Origin: Plakobranchus ocellatus
Taxonomy: Eukaryota; Mollusca; Gastropoda; Plakobranchidae
Assembly: GCA_019648995.1 (NCBI GenBank)
Contig: BLXT01007695.1
Location: 164,823 to 192,531 of the forward strand
DNA: 27,709 nucleotides
Reading direction: 5' to 3'
Shown: one piece after another, positions 21,201-27,330 of the stretch
How the letters are laid out: each line of letters begins with the position of its first letter
Numbering within the stretch: the first letter of the stretch is position 1
Program-made: the position numbers and the translations under genes
The notes under the pieces: generated by a model
Seen by the model: only the letters and a program-made list of their open reading frames with translations
Databases searched by the model: none
What the model was told of the DNA's origin: nothing

Positions 21201-24200
21201 TTTTATGATGAACTCAAGTATTATATAAAAATTTGCAAAGTTTTAAGTGGATTTGTCAGAGCTTGTTGATCCATTAAAAAGAAAAATCATTGCTTTCTTT
21301 GTAACTTATAATTTTCTTCCAAAAATGCCATTTTTTTTCTCTATAATTTTTCATTTGGACTCTTTTTATTTTGCTTAGAAGCTCTTTGAGTGTATCTTTC
21401 TTTCTTTTTTTCTTTTTTTTTTTTTGCTTTGTGCTTGAAAGCATCACTCTTTAAAAAAATATTTTTTATTCTTTTAAATTTGCAACTGATTGATCAGACT
21501 TCATTGAATTTCTCCTAAAAAAAGAAACATTAAAAAAAAAATTAGAGCCTCCTCTTATGTTTGTTTGAGGAATTTGTTCTTTTTTCAAATACCTTTTGTT
21601 TTTCTTACTCACTTTTTCTTTTTTTGTTTTGATTTGAGACTTAAAATTTTTAAAGGTAATTAGAAGGACTTGGATTATTCTTGAATTATTCTAGGTATTA
21701 TTGGTCTAACAATTATATGATAGGTATTATATTAACACTCTGAGTCAATCGTCTGTGATTATGGCTTTACAAGTGTGTGAAATACATAGGGGGGGGGCAT
21801 ACCAAGGGGTCAACACTTGAAATACATTAAGCAACAAAAATACATATTATGTCCTGAGACCAGCCTTATTGAGTTTGAAGTTGCTTGTAGTGCTTTTGAG
21901 AATGAGGAACTTTTAAGTTTCTTTTGTTTCCTTTTTTACACTGCTTTTTCCAAAATGTTAAAATCAAATGCGTTTTTTAGCCCTATTAAATGATAAAAAA
22001 TGTTCAAAATTTGACTTGCAACTCATCTGGACTGGGCTTAAGACATAATACGCCTCTTGGCTTTCATTTTTATTAATTGTATAATGTGACAACAAAGTGA
22101 ACTTTTTCAGATAATATATGCTATGAGATATACATTCACTTAAGTGTTGTGCATCACTCCTTAAAATGTCATACTATAGCCAGCTCTGCCGAATGCTGTG
22201 AAGAAATTTCTATCGTTGTTAAACTCTGGGCATGCTTGTGTGTCAAATTCCTGTTGTAAAACATCTGATTTTAAATGCGCTGCATAAACGTTGGGATTTT
22301 TTTTTCACTTTTCAGACCTTTTTTTATTTTTTTTTTTTCCAAATACTTTCCTCTTTTCCAATAAGGTTCTGATAAATGGCCAGGCAGGAATTCACTTTAA
22401 TCATCTTGAATGCTGTTATTGAAATAAAAAGGAATCCGAGTACCAGCAAATTCAATGAACGATGTATTATTGTATACTTTAGTTTTTAAATGCCATTTTG
22501 ATATTATTGAACAATTAAATTTGAGAAATGTTTTTGATTTCTTTGCCCAGGAAAATGTTTAGCACATCAAGATTCCAATCATTGGAGAAAATGATCAAAA
22601 GAGAAGTACCTGAAGGTAGGATAGAGCTTCTATTAATTTTTCTCACTGAACTTTTCCTTTTATTTTTACTTTATTGACGTTTTTTTTTGGGTTTTTTTTT
22701 TTTTTTGTCCACCTTTTACTTTACAAGAAAAAAAACCTCAGTCATTGTGTTTATCAGTTCTCATAAAGCATATAAAGTAATAAGGGAGGAGAAAGGAGTT
22801 CAAAATCACTAATTTTTTTTTAAAGACCTGTTGCCAAGCAGGAATAATGCTGCTTGCAGCCAATAAGTGATGAGATGTTTGACCTACAGTTGTTTGACAT
22901 CAGACNTTTATAACATACAGAACAAAGTTAATTTGTTAGTGTTGATTTATTGTTTTTTTGTTTTTGTTTTTGTTTTACTTTATTTATTTTTTTTAGCATA
23001 TTATCTACTTCAAGCCAGGTTTTATTGGTCTGGATCTACAGCTTTGCACCGGTCACATAAAGTGCAATATTGGCAGTGCTTAGTCTATGAAGTGCACTGC
23101 ATAACTTCATTTGGTTATTGCAGGAGTGGGCATGTAGACTGATCAGTTCTAGTTTTGTTATTGGTCTAAAAAAAATTAAATCAGTTTCAGCGATAAAAAC
23201 AGACAATACTATACTAGAATTCGTTTCTTAAGTAAGCTTAAGGTAAATCACAAAAGGTTTTGATTTGAAAGGATGGAGTCCATTGCTATTTGCCAAGATA
23301 TCAATATAAAGAATTATTAATTGTATTCTAGAAAAAGCTTGATGGTAAATTACAAAAAGTTTTTATTGGAGAGGATGTTATTCATTGTTATTTGCTGTAA
23401 TACCAATAAAAAGAAATATTAATTTGTATTCTTGAACTTGTTTCTTAACAAAGCTCAAGGTAAATGACAAAAGGTTTTGATTGGAGAGGAGGGGTCCACC
23501 GCTGACTTGCTAAGAGGGTGGGTTGGCAAAAAAACAACAAAAACACCTTGGATGCTTAGTGTCTGGAAACAGTTATGATTCATAAAGATGCTTAGCAGCA
23601 ACAGACCTTTAGTGTATTACTGGCATTTCTGAAAGTTTGAAAAAATTTGTGGTTATATATTTGTACAAAATATTGAATTTTTTCTGAAATGCCAGTTAGG
23701 AAAAAACCTTTCATTAGTGTTTCATTGGTGGCATTACATTTATACTTTTAACTTTAATATCCACTCTTATCAGGATTTCCCAAATTCCGGAACTCAGAAA
23801 AGGAATTGTCTGTTTTGGCACTTTCGTTTTTGTTGTTCATGTCCTGTTGTCTGGTTGACTGGCCAATTACGATTGATAATGAATCATCACTTAAAGTTCA
23901 GGAAATTTTGCCAGGCCCATGTGGCATCTCTGACTTATCATTTATTAAAAGAAATGGTCATATATACTCATGTGGTCTTAAAATTAACATGCACAAAGTG
24001 AAAAAAAAAATATTGAAATAGATGTATATTTTTTTTTTTGAACACAAACTGAGTATATTCTTTACATACTTGAACAGAAAATAAGTACATTTTTTTCTTA
24101 TTTGAACAAAAACTGAAAGTATTTTTTTCTTATTTGAATGGAAACTGAGTATATATTTTTTCTCGTTTGAACAGAAACAGAGGAGATGAAGGACCTACGT

Positions 24201-25541
24201 GCCAACGTCCACGAGTCTGTGTTTCAGAACCACACCCCACCCCAGGCCTATTCAGATGGTGTTGAGCGTGGCCTGTGCTGGGAGCAGCACACCCGTTTGC
24301 TTCCAGGGCTAGATGGGCTTGCGGCCAGTAAAGTGGCCGAGTGGTCTGTTTCTCAAGTGGCCCAGTTTGTGCAAACTCTGACAGGGCAGGAGGACCAGGC
24401 ATCCAAGTTTCTGGAGCAGGTTAGTTTATCACTTCAATTCATTCAGTCATTATTTCCTATATATCAGTGATAGGATTTGTCTTAATCTGGACCCATCAAG
24501 GATGTTTTTTACAAGTTTTTTTTTTCAGCTGGTATGGTCATATAAGAAATATTATGATTCAACATCACTTCCATGATGTATTGTGAATAGGCACTGATAC
24601 AAAAAAGCAGGGAAATTCTTATCAGCTATCTAATTTGAAATTTTTCTCCTGAAAATTCTTGTTGTGAGTGTTTTTCTTAGAAAAGCATGTCAGCTTTGAC
24701 CACGTTTCAGCTGAACACTACAAGTCTGGATAAATATGCTAAAAGCATCTAATCATAGCTTGTGTGACTCTAATTGATGCATGCTATGATTGTGCAAGCA
24801 TTCTGCTCTATTTTGTTTGAACTTCATTGTGGATTTGGCAACTGCATAAACAATTTTGAAATGGCAAATAAAAAACATGGAAAAATTAAAGAAGTGTAAC
24901 CATCTGACACGAAAATTTGTATTGTAGTGATAGTAGAGTTAGGTTGTGTCTAGATATAGATTTCCTTACGCCTGTTAAACACAGTCAAGGTTTTATTTTA
25001 TTATTCCTGCAAGGTCTCAAGATCAAGTTCTAGAGTCACCTTTGGATGCCCTTTCACAATATTTATCTTTTTTAATTTATATTCATTCATATTGAAAAAT
25101 CTGGTTTGGGCTTAAGTAATGACAATTATTTATTACTTTTTTTTATTTGGTTTCATTTGTGTCATATTAGAGTTACAAAGGCTAATATACGTCATAACAT
25201 CTTATTTCATATATTTTCAATATAAAATATCACTTGCAGACTTCAGTTGCAAAAAAAGTTATGCTCTGTATTTAATTTTTCAGATAATGATATTATAAGC
25301 ACGCGATATTATCAGTCCTCACCCTCACTTTTTTGTTTGTTCAATCATTTTTTTTTTTTCATCTTGCCTTCATTGATTTCCTGTCATCTTTTTTTGGAAA
25401 ATTATGCAGGAGGTGGATGGTGATTCATTCTTGCTCCTTCAACAAAGTGACCTCCTGAACTTCTTGCATATCAAACTAGGACCTGCCGTGAAAATCTTCA
25501 ACAGTATATTGGCTGTCAGGGCCGCATCTCAGCAGGTTTGA
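779..25541 (+). CDS. L3MBTL: L3MBTL1/3/4-like MBT-domain chromatin reader, whole coding span (22 exons)
   Basis: The 22 exons listed separately join to 4152 nt (1383 residues plus stop), with matching phases at all 21 junctions. Domain order: disordered S/T/Q/P-rich region (about 1-600); acidic segment like the L3MBTL3 N-terminus (about 630-663); FCS zinc finger (723-746); basic patch (about 749-776); MBT1 (about 791-893), MBT2 (about 897-1000), MBT3 (about 1007-1104); C2HC finger 1 (1118-1143); C2HC finger 2 (1184-1208); basic GRP-type linker (1226-1238); SAM (about 1312-1375). Three MBT repeats followed by C2HC fingers and SAM are diagnostic of L3MBTL1/3/4 rather than the four-MBT L3MBTL2/SFMBT group. 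Family members are nuclear, bind mono- and dimethyl-lysine and compact chromatin. The long N-terminus makes it larger than the vertebrate L3MBTL3 I know (about 780 residues). It may be the single invertebrate co-orthologue of L3MBTL1, 3 and 4 (inference). Splice sites are read by eye, and isoforms cannot be seen. Confidence 0.9.
1850..1997 (+). CDS. L3MBTL: Exon 2: disordered N-terminal region, residues 75-124
   Basis: The acceptor is TTTCAG at 1844-1849 and the donor AAAG/GTGGAG at 1998; phase 0 in, phase 1 out. The peptide begins [11 protein letters not shown] and ends with [10 protein letters not shown], whose last glycine is completed by exon 3. No domain is recognised. Intron 2 (1998-2889) is T-rich. 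It holds poly-T runs and a short area with repeated 'tagatct'-like words at about 2420-2475, and nothing else I can name. Confidence 0.75.
2890..3659 (+). CDS. L3MBTL: Exon 3: long disordered exon, residues 124-380
   Basis: This 770-nt exon is the largest coding exon. It is bounded by CCAG at 2886-2889 and GCA/GTATGA at 3660; phase 1 in, phase 0 out. The protein is rich in Pro, Gln, Ser, Val and Ala with almost no acidic residues, typical of an intrinsically disordered, transcription-factor-like region. Short (L/I)QR(L/P/V) motifs recur here and in exon 2 (residues 117, 129, 148, 214). Coding-like GC content contrasts with the flanking introns. Intron 3 (3660-4366) is AT-rich with poly-T and poly-A runs only. 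Confidence 0.88.
4367..4549 (+). CDS. L3MBTL: Exon 4: Ser/Thr-rich segment, residues 381-441
   Basis: The acceptor is TTTACAG at 4360-4366 and the donor CAG/GTAGGT at 4550; phase 0 on both sides, 61 codons, so it could be skipped without a frameshift. The peptide runs from [11 protein letters not shown] to LQSQ, with a dense Thr/Ser/Val core that looks disordered and open to O-glycosylation or phosphorylation. Intron 4 (4550-4965) is short and T-rich. Confidence 0.82.
4966..5190 (+). CDS. L3MBTL: Exon 5: disordered segment, residues 442-516
   Basis: The acceptor is TTTTTCAG ending at 4965 and the donor GAG/GTCAGT at 5191; phase 0 on both sides, 75 codons, again a frame-neutral cassette. The peptide starts [13 protein letters not shown] and ends NQVLITVTE. 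Ser and Asn are common; no domain is recognised. Intron 5 (5191-6063) is AT-rich with no recognised repeat. Confidence 0.8.
6064..6316 (+). CDS. L3MBTL: Exon 6: disordered segment, residues 517-601, GC donor
   Basis: The acceptor is TTTAG at 6059-6063; phase 0 in. The coding phase needed by exon 7 (phase 1) is met by ending after AAAG at 6316, which makes the donor GC (AAAG/GCATGT) rather than GT. The GT four bases further on (GCAT/GTTACT) gives the wrong phase and a stop early in exon 7. A weak in-phase GT at 6272 (ACTT/GTAACG) is the alternative and would drop 15 residues. The peptide is Ser/Thr/Lys-rich ([10 protein letters not shown] ... LGLENK). Intron 6 (6317-6843) is AT-rich with nothing recognised. 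Confidence 0.68.
6844..6983 (+). CDS. L3MBTL: Exon 7: acidic, L3MBTL3-like N-terminal segment, residues 601-647
   Basis: The acceptor is TTTCAG at 6838-6843 and the donor AAG/GTTTGC at 6984; phase 1 in, phase 0 out. The end of the peptide, [17 protein letters not shown] (631-647), matches in order and spacing the vertebrate L3MBTL3 N-terminal region (DWKDGVG..., from memory of the family). In L3MBTL3 the N-terminal region is known to bind the Notch-pathway factor RBPJ/CSL. Intron 7 (6984-7580) is AT-rich with T runs. Confidence 0.88.
7581..7755 (+). CDS. L3MBTL: Exon 8: KFKINEFG segment and acidic linker, residues 648-706
   Basis: The acceptor is CCCCAG at 7575-7580 and the donor CCAG/GTTGGT at 7756; phase 0 in, phase 1 out. 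It begins [15 protein letters not shown], which continues the L3MBTL3-like segment of exon 7 and is followed by a Glu/Ser/Asp-rich linker. Intron 8 (7756-8299) is AT-rich with long A and T runs. Confidence 0.88.
8300..8429 (+). CDS. L3MBTL: Exon 9: FCS-type zinc finger, residues 706-749
   Basis: The acceptor is ATGCAG at 8294-8299 and the donor ACAA/GTAAGT at 8430; phase 1 in, phase 2 out. The finger ligands are C723-x2-C726 and C742-x3-C746, with the conserved G-x-YCS-x2-C ending found in L3MBTL and Polyhomeotic FCS fingers. FCS fingers of Polycomb proteins bind RNA or partner proteins. Two extra cysteines (721, 722) precede the first ligand. Intron 9 (8430-9498) holds a 9-bp palindrome at 8550-8568 and otherwise unrecognised AT-rich sequence. 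Confidence 0.9.
9499..9602 (+). CDS. L3MBTL: Exon 10: basic, NLS-like linker, residues 749-784
   Basis: The acceptor is TTTCACAG at 9491-9498 and the donor CAAG/GTATTC at 9603; phase 2 in, phase 1 out. The peptide KKNYHRKQ ... RKGKKRS is strongly basic and sits between the FCS finger and MBT1, as the basic linker does in L3MBTL3 (inference: nuclear localisation or nucleic-acid contact). It has no close domain match, so the call rests on phase and splice signals. Intron 10 (9603-10567) has no recognised element. Confidence 0.82.
10568..10662 (+). CDS. L3MBTL: Exon 11: MBT repeat 1, arm, residues 784-815
   Basis: The acceptor is TTTTAG at 10562-10567 and the donor GAG/GTTTGT at 10663; phase 1 in, phase 0 out, 95 nt. 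[20 protein letters not shown] is the typical N-terminal arm of an MBT repeat (F/W-W-x-x-Y-L-x-E ... A-P-x-x-x-F). Exons 14 and 16 have the same form. Intron 11 (10663-10968) is only 306 nt and has nothing recognised. Confidence 0.94.
10969..11081 (+). CDS. L3MBTL: Exon 12: MBT repeat 1, core first half, residues 816-853
   Basis: The acceptor is CCCTCAG ending at 10968 and the donor ATAG/GTGTGT at 11082; phase 0 in, phase 2 out. [20 protein letters not shown] is the MBT1 signature shared with vertebrate L3MBTL proteins. D834 is present, but the Asn of the active cage is replaced by His837, as is usual for MBT1. Intron 12 (11082-12937, 1.9 kb) contains a (GA)n array, a run of 12 C at 12776-12787, and short repeated words (GTGTGAACACAC-like at about 12145 and 12334). 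Confidence 0.94.
11479..11570. repeat. (GA)n / (GATA)n microsatellite
   Basis: Purine-rich GA array interrupted by a few GATA units, in intron 12. Confidence 0.95.
12938..13059 (+). CDS. L3MBTL: Exon 13: MBT repeat 1, core second half, residues 853-894
   Basis: The acceptor is ATCATAG ending at 12937 and the donor AAAA/GTATGT at 13060; phase 2 in, phase 1 out. [15 protein letters not shown] then [10 protein letters not shown] and LQPPK complete MBT1. The Cys that follows the conserved Gly-Trp in MBT2 and MBT3 is Ala882 here, and the His of the usual I-H-P is Phe877. Intron 13 (13060-13490) ends in a (TTTA)n run. Confidence 0.94.
13441..13471. repeat. (TTTA)n microsatellite near the exon 14 acceptor
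   Basis: About seven TTTA units end roughly 20 nt before the acceptor at 13490 and replace the usual pyrimidine tract. Confidence 0.9.
13491..13585 (+). CDS. L3MBTL: Exon 14: MBT repeat 2, arm, residues 894-925
   Basis: The acceptor is AACAATAG ending at 13490 and the donor ACG/GTGAGT at 13586; phase 1 in, phase 0 out, 95 nt, exactly the size and phases of exon 11. The peptide [22 protein letters not shown] is quoted in parts: [10 protein letters not shown] is the arm helix and AAPKTLF the arm end. Intron 14 (13586-16773, 3.2 kb) is the longest. It holds (TTA)n, (CT)n with an assembly gap, a possible RT relic on the minus strand and otherwise unrecognised sequence. Confidence 0.93.
14171..14190. 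repeat. (ATT)n microsatellite
   Basis: Six or seven ATT units in intron 14. Confidence 0.85.
15050..15340. repeat. (CT)n array interrupted by an assembly gap
   Basis: Pure CT at about 15050-15071 and imperfect CT-rich sequence at 15175-15340 flank 40 N at 15135-15174. The 40-N run is likely a fixed-size gap at a repeat the assembly could not cross, so true length is unknown. Confidence 0.9.
16252..16434 (-). pseudogene. Possible LINE reverse-transcriptase C-terminal relic
   Basis: On the minus strand, an open stretch of 60 codons reads [20 protein letters not shown] followed by a short FKR-containing tail. The R-x-x-x-FF-x-x-x-VVN-x-W-x-x-x-P pattern resembles the conserved segment after the RT domain of many LINE ORF2 proteins. 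It is short, has no neighbouring RT motifs, and would be an old 3' fragment in intron 14. A chance match is quite possible. Confidence 0.3.
16774..16999 (+). CDS. L3MBTL: Exon 15: MBT repeat 2, core with intact methyl-lysine cage, residues 926-1001
   Basis: The acceptor is CATGCAG ending at 16773 and the donor CCAG/GTAAGT at 17000; phase 0 in, phase 1 out, 226 nt. Motifs are [29 protein letters not shown] and HPVGWC. Family knowledge: MBT2 is the functional mono/dimethyl-lysine pocket of human L3MBTL1, using an Asp, an Asn and an F/W/Y cage. All are present here as D941, N944, F965, W968 and Y972, so lysine-methyl binding is predicted. Intron 15 (17000-18510) is AT-rich with a poly-A tract at about 17413-17440 and nothing else recognised. 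Confidence 0.96.
18511..18596 (+). CDS. L3MBTL: Exon 16: MBT repeat 3, arm, residues 1001-1029
   Basis: The acceptor is ATCTCACAG ending at 18510 and the donor ACA/GTAAGA at 18597; phase 1 in, phase 0 out, 86 nt. [11 protein letters not shown] and AVPVRAFKT form the arm of MBT3, parallel to exons 11 and 14. Intron 16 (18597-19085) contains one copy of a 61-bp dispersed repeat (18895-18955). Confidence 0.94.
18895..18955. repeat. 61-bp dispersed direct repeat, copy 1 (intron 16)
   Basis: CAGATATGCAATAATCAATA through AAAAATCC is repeated 1351 bp downstream at 20246-20306 with one substitution. Flanking sequences are unrelated. Confidence 0.95.
19086..19311 (+). CDS. L3MBTL: Exon 17: MBT repeat 3, core, residues 1030-1105
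   Basis: The acceptor is TTTTCAG ending at 19085 and the donor ATCA/GTGAGT at 19312; phase 0 in, phase 1 out, 226 nt, the same length and phases as exon 15. Motifs are [27 protein letters not shown] and [13 protein letters not shown]. The cage equivalents are D1045, N1048, F1069, W1072 and F1076, the last being Phe where MBT2 has Tyr. Intron 17 (19312-19677) shows nothing recognisable. Confidence 0.95.
19678..19909 (+). CDS. L3MBTL: Exon 18: C2HC zinc finger 1 (L3MBTL3/4-like), residues 1105-1182
   Basis: The acceptor is ATTACAG ending at 19677 and the donor TCAA/GTAAGT at 19910; phase 1 in, phase 2 out. The finger is C1118-x4-C1123-x4-H1128-x8-H1137-x5-C1143, a MyT1/NZF type with one extra residue between the histidines. 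The text around [17 protein letters not shown] and the following DRL is very close to vertebrate L3MBTL3/4 (from memory of those proteins). A Gly/Ser/Glu-rich tail follows. Intron 18 (19910-20669) carries the second copy of the 61-bp repeat (20246-20306). Confidence 0.94.
20246..20306. repeat. 61-bp dispersed direct repeat, copy 2 (intron 18)
   Basis: Second copy of the 61-bp unit at 18895-18955, same orientation, 60 of 61 bases identical. The single difference is in the T/A-run junction near the end. Confidence 0.95.
20670..20834 (+). CDS. L3MBTL: Exon 19: C2HC zinc finger 2 (L3MBTL1-like) and basic linker, residues 1182-1237
   Basis: The acceptor is TGAATAG ending at 20669 and the donor AGAG/GTAAGC at 20835; phase 2 in, phase 2 out, 165 nt. 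The finger is C1184-x4-C1189-x4-H1194-x7-H1202-x5-C1208, the canonical MyT1 spacing; GHVTGKF and [14 protein letters not shown] match human L3MBTL1. The tail [10 protein letters not shown] resembles an AT-hook. V-K-H-E at 1218-1221 fits the SUMO consensus. Intron 19 (20835-22550, 1.7 kb) is AT-rich with poly-T/poly-A runs and a G run at about 21790; no element recognised. Confidence 0.94.
22551..22615 (+). CDS. L3MBTL: Exon 20: short basic linker, residues 1237-1259
   Basis: The acceptor is TTTGCCCAG ending at 22550 and the donor GAAG/GTAGGA at 22616; phase 2 in, phase 1 out, 65 nt. The peptide is [21 protein letters not shown], quoted as KMFSTSRFQ and [14 protein letters not shown] at 1252-1255 fits the SUMO consensus. 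No domain similarity supports it, but phase, splice signals and base composition do. Intron 20 (22616-24174) contains a single N at 22906, a three-copy tandem repeat at 23214-23520, and a 32-nt tandem array at its end. Confidence 0.78.
23214..23520. repeat. Three-copy degenerate tandem repeat in intron 20
   Basis: The core GGTAAAT-x-ACAAAA-G-TTTT-ATT-GA-AGGA recurs from 23242, 23344 and 23459 (spacings 102 and 115). The copies share an AGCTT/AGCTC lead-in and an ATTAAT-TGTATTCT tail. Copy 2 lacks about 13 nt (TTGTTTCTTA-like) found in copies 1 and 3, and copy 3 is truncated at its end. Origin unknown. Confidence 0.8.
24039..24180. repeat. 32-nt tandem repeat ending in the exon 21 splice acceptor
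   Basis: TGAA(C/T)-starting units begin at 24039, 24071, 24103, 24135 and 24168, with spacings of 32, 32, 32 and 33. A typical unit is TGAACAAAAACTGAAAGTA followed by a T-rich half. The fifth, partial unit carries the ACAG used as acceptor and runs into exon 21. Confidence 0.88.
24175..24419 (+). CDS. L3MBTL: Exon 21: pre-SAM segment and SAM first half, residues 1259-1340
   Basis: The acceptor is TTTGAACAG ending at 24174 and the donor CAG/GTTAGT at 24420; phase 1 in, phase 0 out. A second in-frame acceptor AG lies at 24179-24180. [13 protein letters not shown] is the conserved pre-SAM motif of L3MBTL1/4, and [17 protein letters not shown] begins the SAM domain. The SAM domain mediates homo- or hetero-oligomerisation in the family. 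Intron 21 (24420-25409) is AT-rich with nothing recognised. Confidence 0.94.
25410..25541 (+). CDS. L3MBTL: Exon 22: SAM second half and stop, residues 1341-1383
   Basis: The acceptor is TTATGCAG ending at 25409; phase 0. [10 protein letters not shown], then [14 protein letters not shown], is the C-terminal half of an L3MBTL SAM domain (D-G-x-x-F-L-L-L and the K-L-G-P-A-x-K-I helix). The frame ends at TGA 25539-25541 shortly after the last SAM helix, as in vertebrate family members. Confidence 0.95.
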   Translation, partial: EVDGDSFLLLQQSDLLNFLHIKLGPAVKIFNSILAVRAASQQV

Positions 25542-27315
25542 CAGGAACAGGCAGTACAGTGTCCATCAAGCTTGGGCATGATTTGAGAGTCTTTGAAAAT
25601 ACAGTGGAAACCTCAAAAGTGGAAGCCTGATAGTTCAAATTTCTCTTGAATGGAAATTTTATCAGGGCATTAAGATTTTTATTTTTCTTCAGTTTTTTTG
25701 TGTTTTGTTTGATATAATAATCTGTACATGTATAGGACTTGGTTCGCTTATTTAGAAGCCAATACCGCTGTAAACAGCATAACTACATTTTTTATCAGGT
25801 TTTCATCCTCTCTCAGTCTCATTATCCCTTGAACAAAAAGAAAAAATAACCTCTGTTACAAAAAAAATAAAAAAAAGAAAGGAAACACATGACCCTCTAT
25901 GTGAAGACCAAGGTGACAGAGCTACATGAGAACATGGGAAAGACCAAGATGAAAAAAAAATTTTTTTCTTGAAGAGGCACTCCCTAAATGATTTCTATAA
26001 ACATTACACTGAAATTTCTTCACATTTGATGATAATATGAGCCTGATTGTGAAGTAGATCTAAAGGCCTCTAAGATGACACCAAATGTTTTCTAACCTTT
26101 TATTTACAAAGTCCTAAATAATTTTCTAAACTGATGTATGTATGCTCATGATCATGGGCCACGAGGTTTTTTCCTTATCACAGCTATGTTACAAATAGTG
26201 CTACTTAAACATTGTTGTCTAGTCTTATGGCTTGCAAATCAAGAGGTTTCCACTGTATTTAGTTTATTTTTAGGCTACAATTATAAGCGAGAAAGCTGCG
26301 AGATGATTTTGGTGCTATGGAGGTTTAAAATGTATCAGTATGTTTATAAATTTGGGGGTTTTTTTGTGAGTTGTGAAGTCTTTTAGAGCTTGTGACGCCC
26401 CCACCCCATCTCCCCAAAAGAGAAGACTTTTAGGCAATTGTAAAGCTTGATTCCTTTTCTTCTTGTCACACAGAAACAAATTTTGCAATGCTAATGTTAG
26501 AAACAAAAATTTTCGATAATATTACAGTTTTTATAGAAATACTCAGACTTTAAATATGTCTTGTGTCCATTTGGCAATTCAAATTCAGCCCATAGCAATG
26601 CACACATGCAAGAGGATTTTCTTGTCATGTGCTGTTTAACTCCTACCATCAAAAAAGTACAATGTATATGGTGTGCTTCATTAGATAGATATCTCAGGAA
26701 TGGTAAAAGCATTCAGAAAGAAGGAAAGGGCAAAAAAGCAAATGCAAAATTATGGAGTATTAATTCCATCCTCTAATTTTTTAGGCTCTTATTACCTTAA
26801 GAGACATATGGATATAGGCAGAGATATCTTGAAATCCCCTTCCCCTAATTTTTTTTTTTGAAAATATGAGATGGAAGGAGGAGATAGAAAAGATTACTGT
26901 TGGTGAAGCTGAATTATTTATAAGGGCATGCTTAGTGGAACATCTCCATAAGTTATTTTAACATGTTAAAGTGTTTAAGTCTTTATAGCCTAATCTTGCA
27001 TTCCTCCTTTATTCTGCTAGTGCATTATGTGTTTAGTTAGATCTAGTTAGTGAATGAAAACCTACTTCATATTATTGATAGATTGATTTTTGTGTGTTTG
27101 TTTTTTAAGGGGTTGCCCTGTTCACACCCAAAAAAATTGCTTTTTGTGAATTATCAGCAAAATTGAGACATTTCTTAAATAATAAACTTGGCCATGTAAA
27201 AAAAAGCTTCATTTATCAGAAGAGTATCAAGTTACACCAAGCCCTGTTAGACTGCGGTAACAGACTGGATGTTTAACCCCTGAAGTGTTACTGTACAATA
27301 AAACTATCAACATTT
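25542..27315 (+). other. Probable 3' UTR
   Basis: Non-coding, AT-rich sequence follows the stop codon. It contains a likely miniature transposon (25602-26255) and candidate poly(A) signals AATAAA at 25866, 27181 and 27297. The distal one has the best downstream context, so the UTR may be about 1.8 kb, although shorter forms are possible. Confidence 0.6.
25602..26255. mobile_element. Candidate pogo/Tigger-like MITE in the 3' UTR
   Basis: CAGTGGAAACCTC at 25602-25614 is matched by its exact reverse complement at 26243-26255. Both ends are flanked by TA (25600-25601 and 26256-26257), the target-site duplication of Tc1/mariner/pogo elements. Allowing one gap, the similarity continues inward to a shared AAGCC. 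The CAGTGGAACCTC-like end is typical of pogo/Tigger inverted repeats. The interior (about 630 bp) has no long ORF, so a non-autonomous copy is the best reading. An internal palindromic A/T run lies at about 25952-25969. Confidence 0.5.
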
Positions 27316-27330
27316 AATTGTGGTGTGATA
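27297..27330 (+). terminator. Poly(A) signal with GU-rich downstream element
   Basis: AATAAA at 27297-27302 is followed 16 nt later by a GU-rich stretch (TTGTGGTGTG at about 27319-27328), the standard arrangement for cleavage near 27312-27318. Another hexamer variant, ATTAAA, lies at 27703-27708, at the very end of the window. Confidence 0.6.

Noticed and set aside
22867..23142. Open frame in intron 20 crossing the single N
   Set aside because: Hydrophobic composition comes from poly-T. There are no homology, splice or start signals, and the N makes the frame uncertain.
24130..24402. Minus-strand open frame opposite exon 21
   Set aside because: Shadow of the real SAM exon on the other strand.
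25533..25541. CAG/GTTTGA as a further donor, extending the protein past exon 22
   Set aside because: The SAM domain is complete, an in-frame TGA follows at once, and no similar downstream exon is visible.
26138..26776. Open frames in the 3' UTR on both strands
   Set aside because: Short, low-complexity or composition-driven, and without similarity to anything I recognise; part of the region lies in the candidate MITE.
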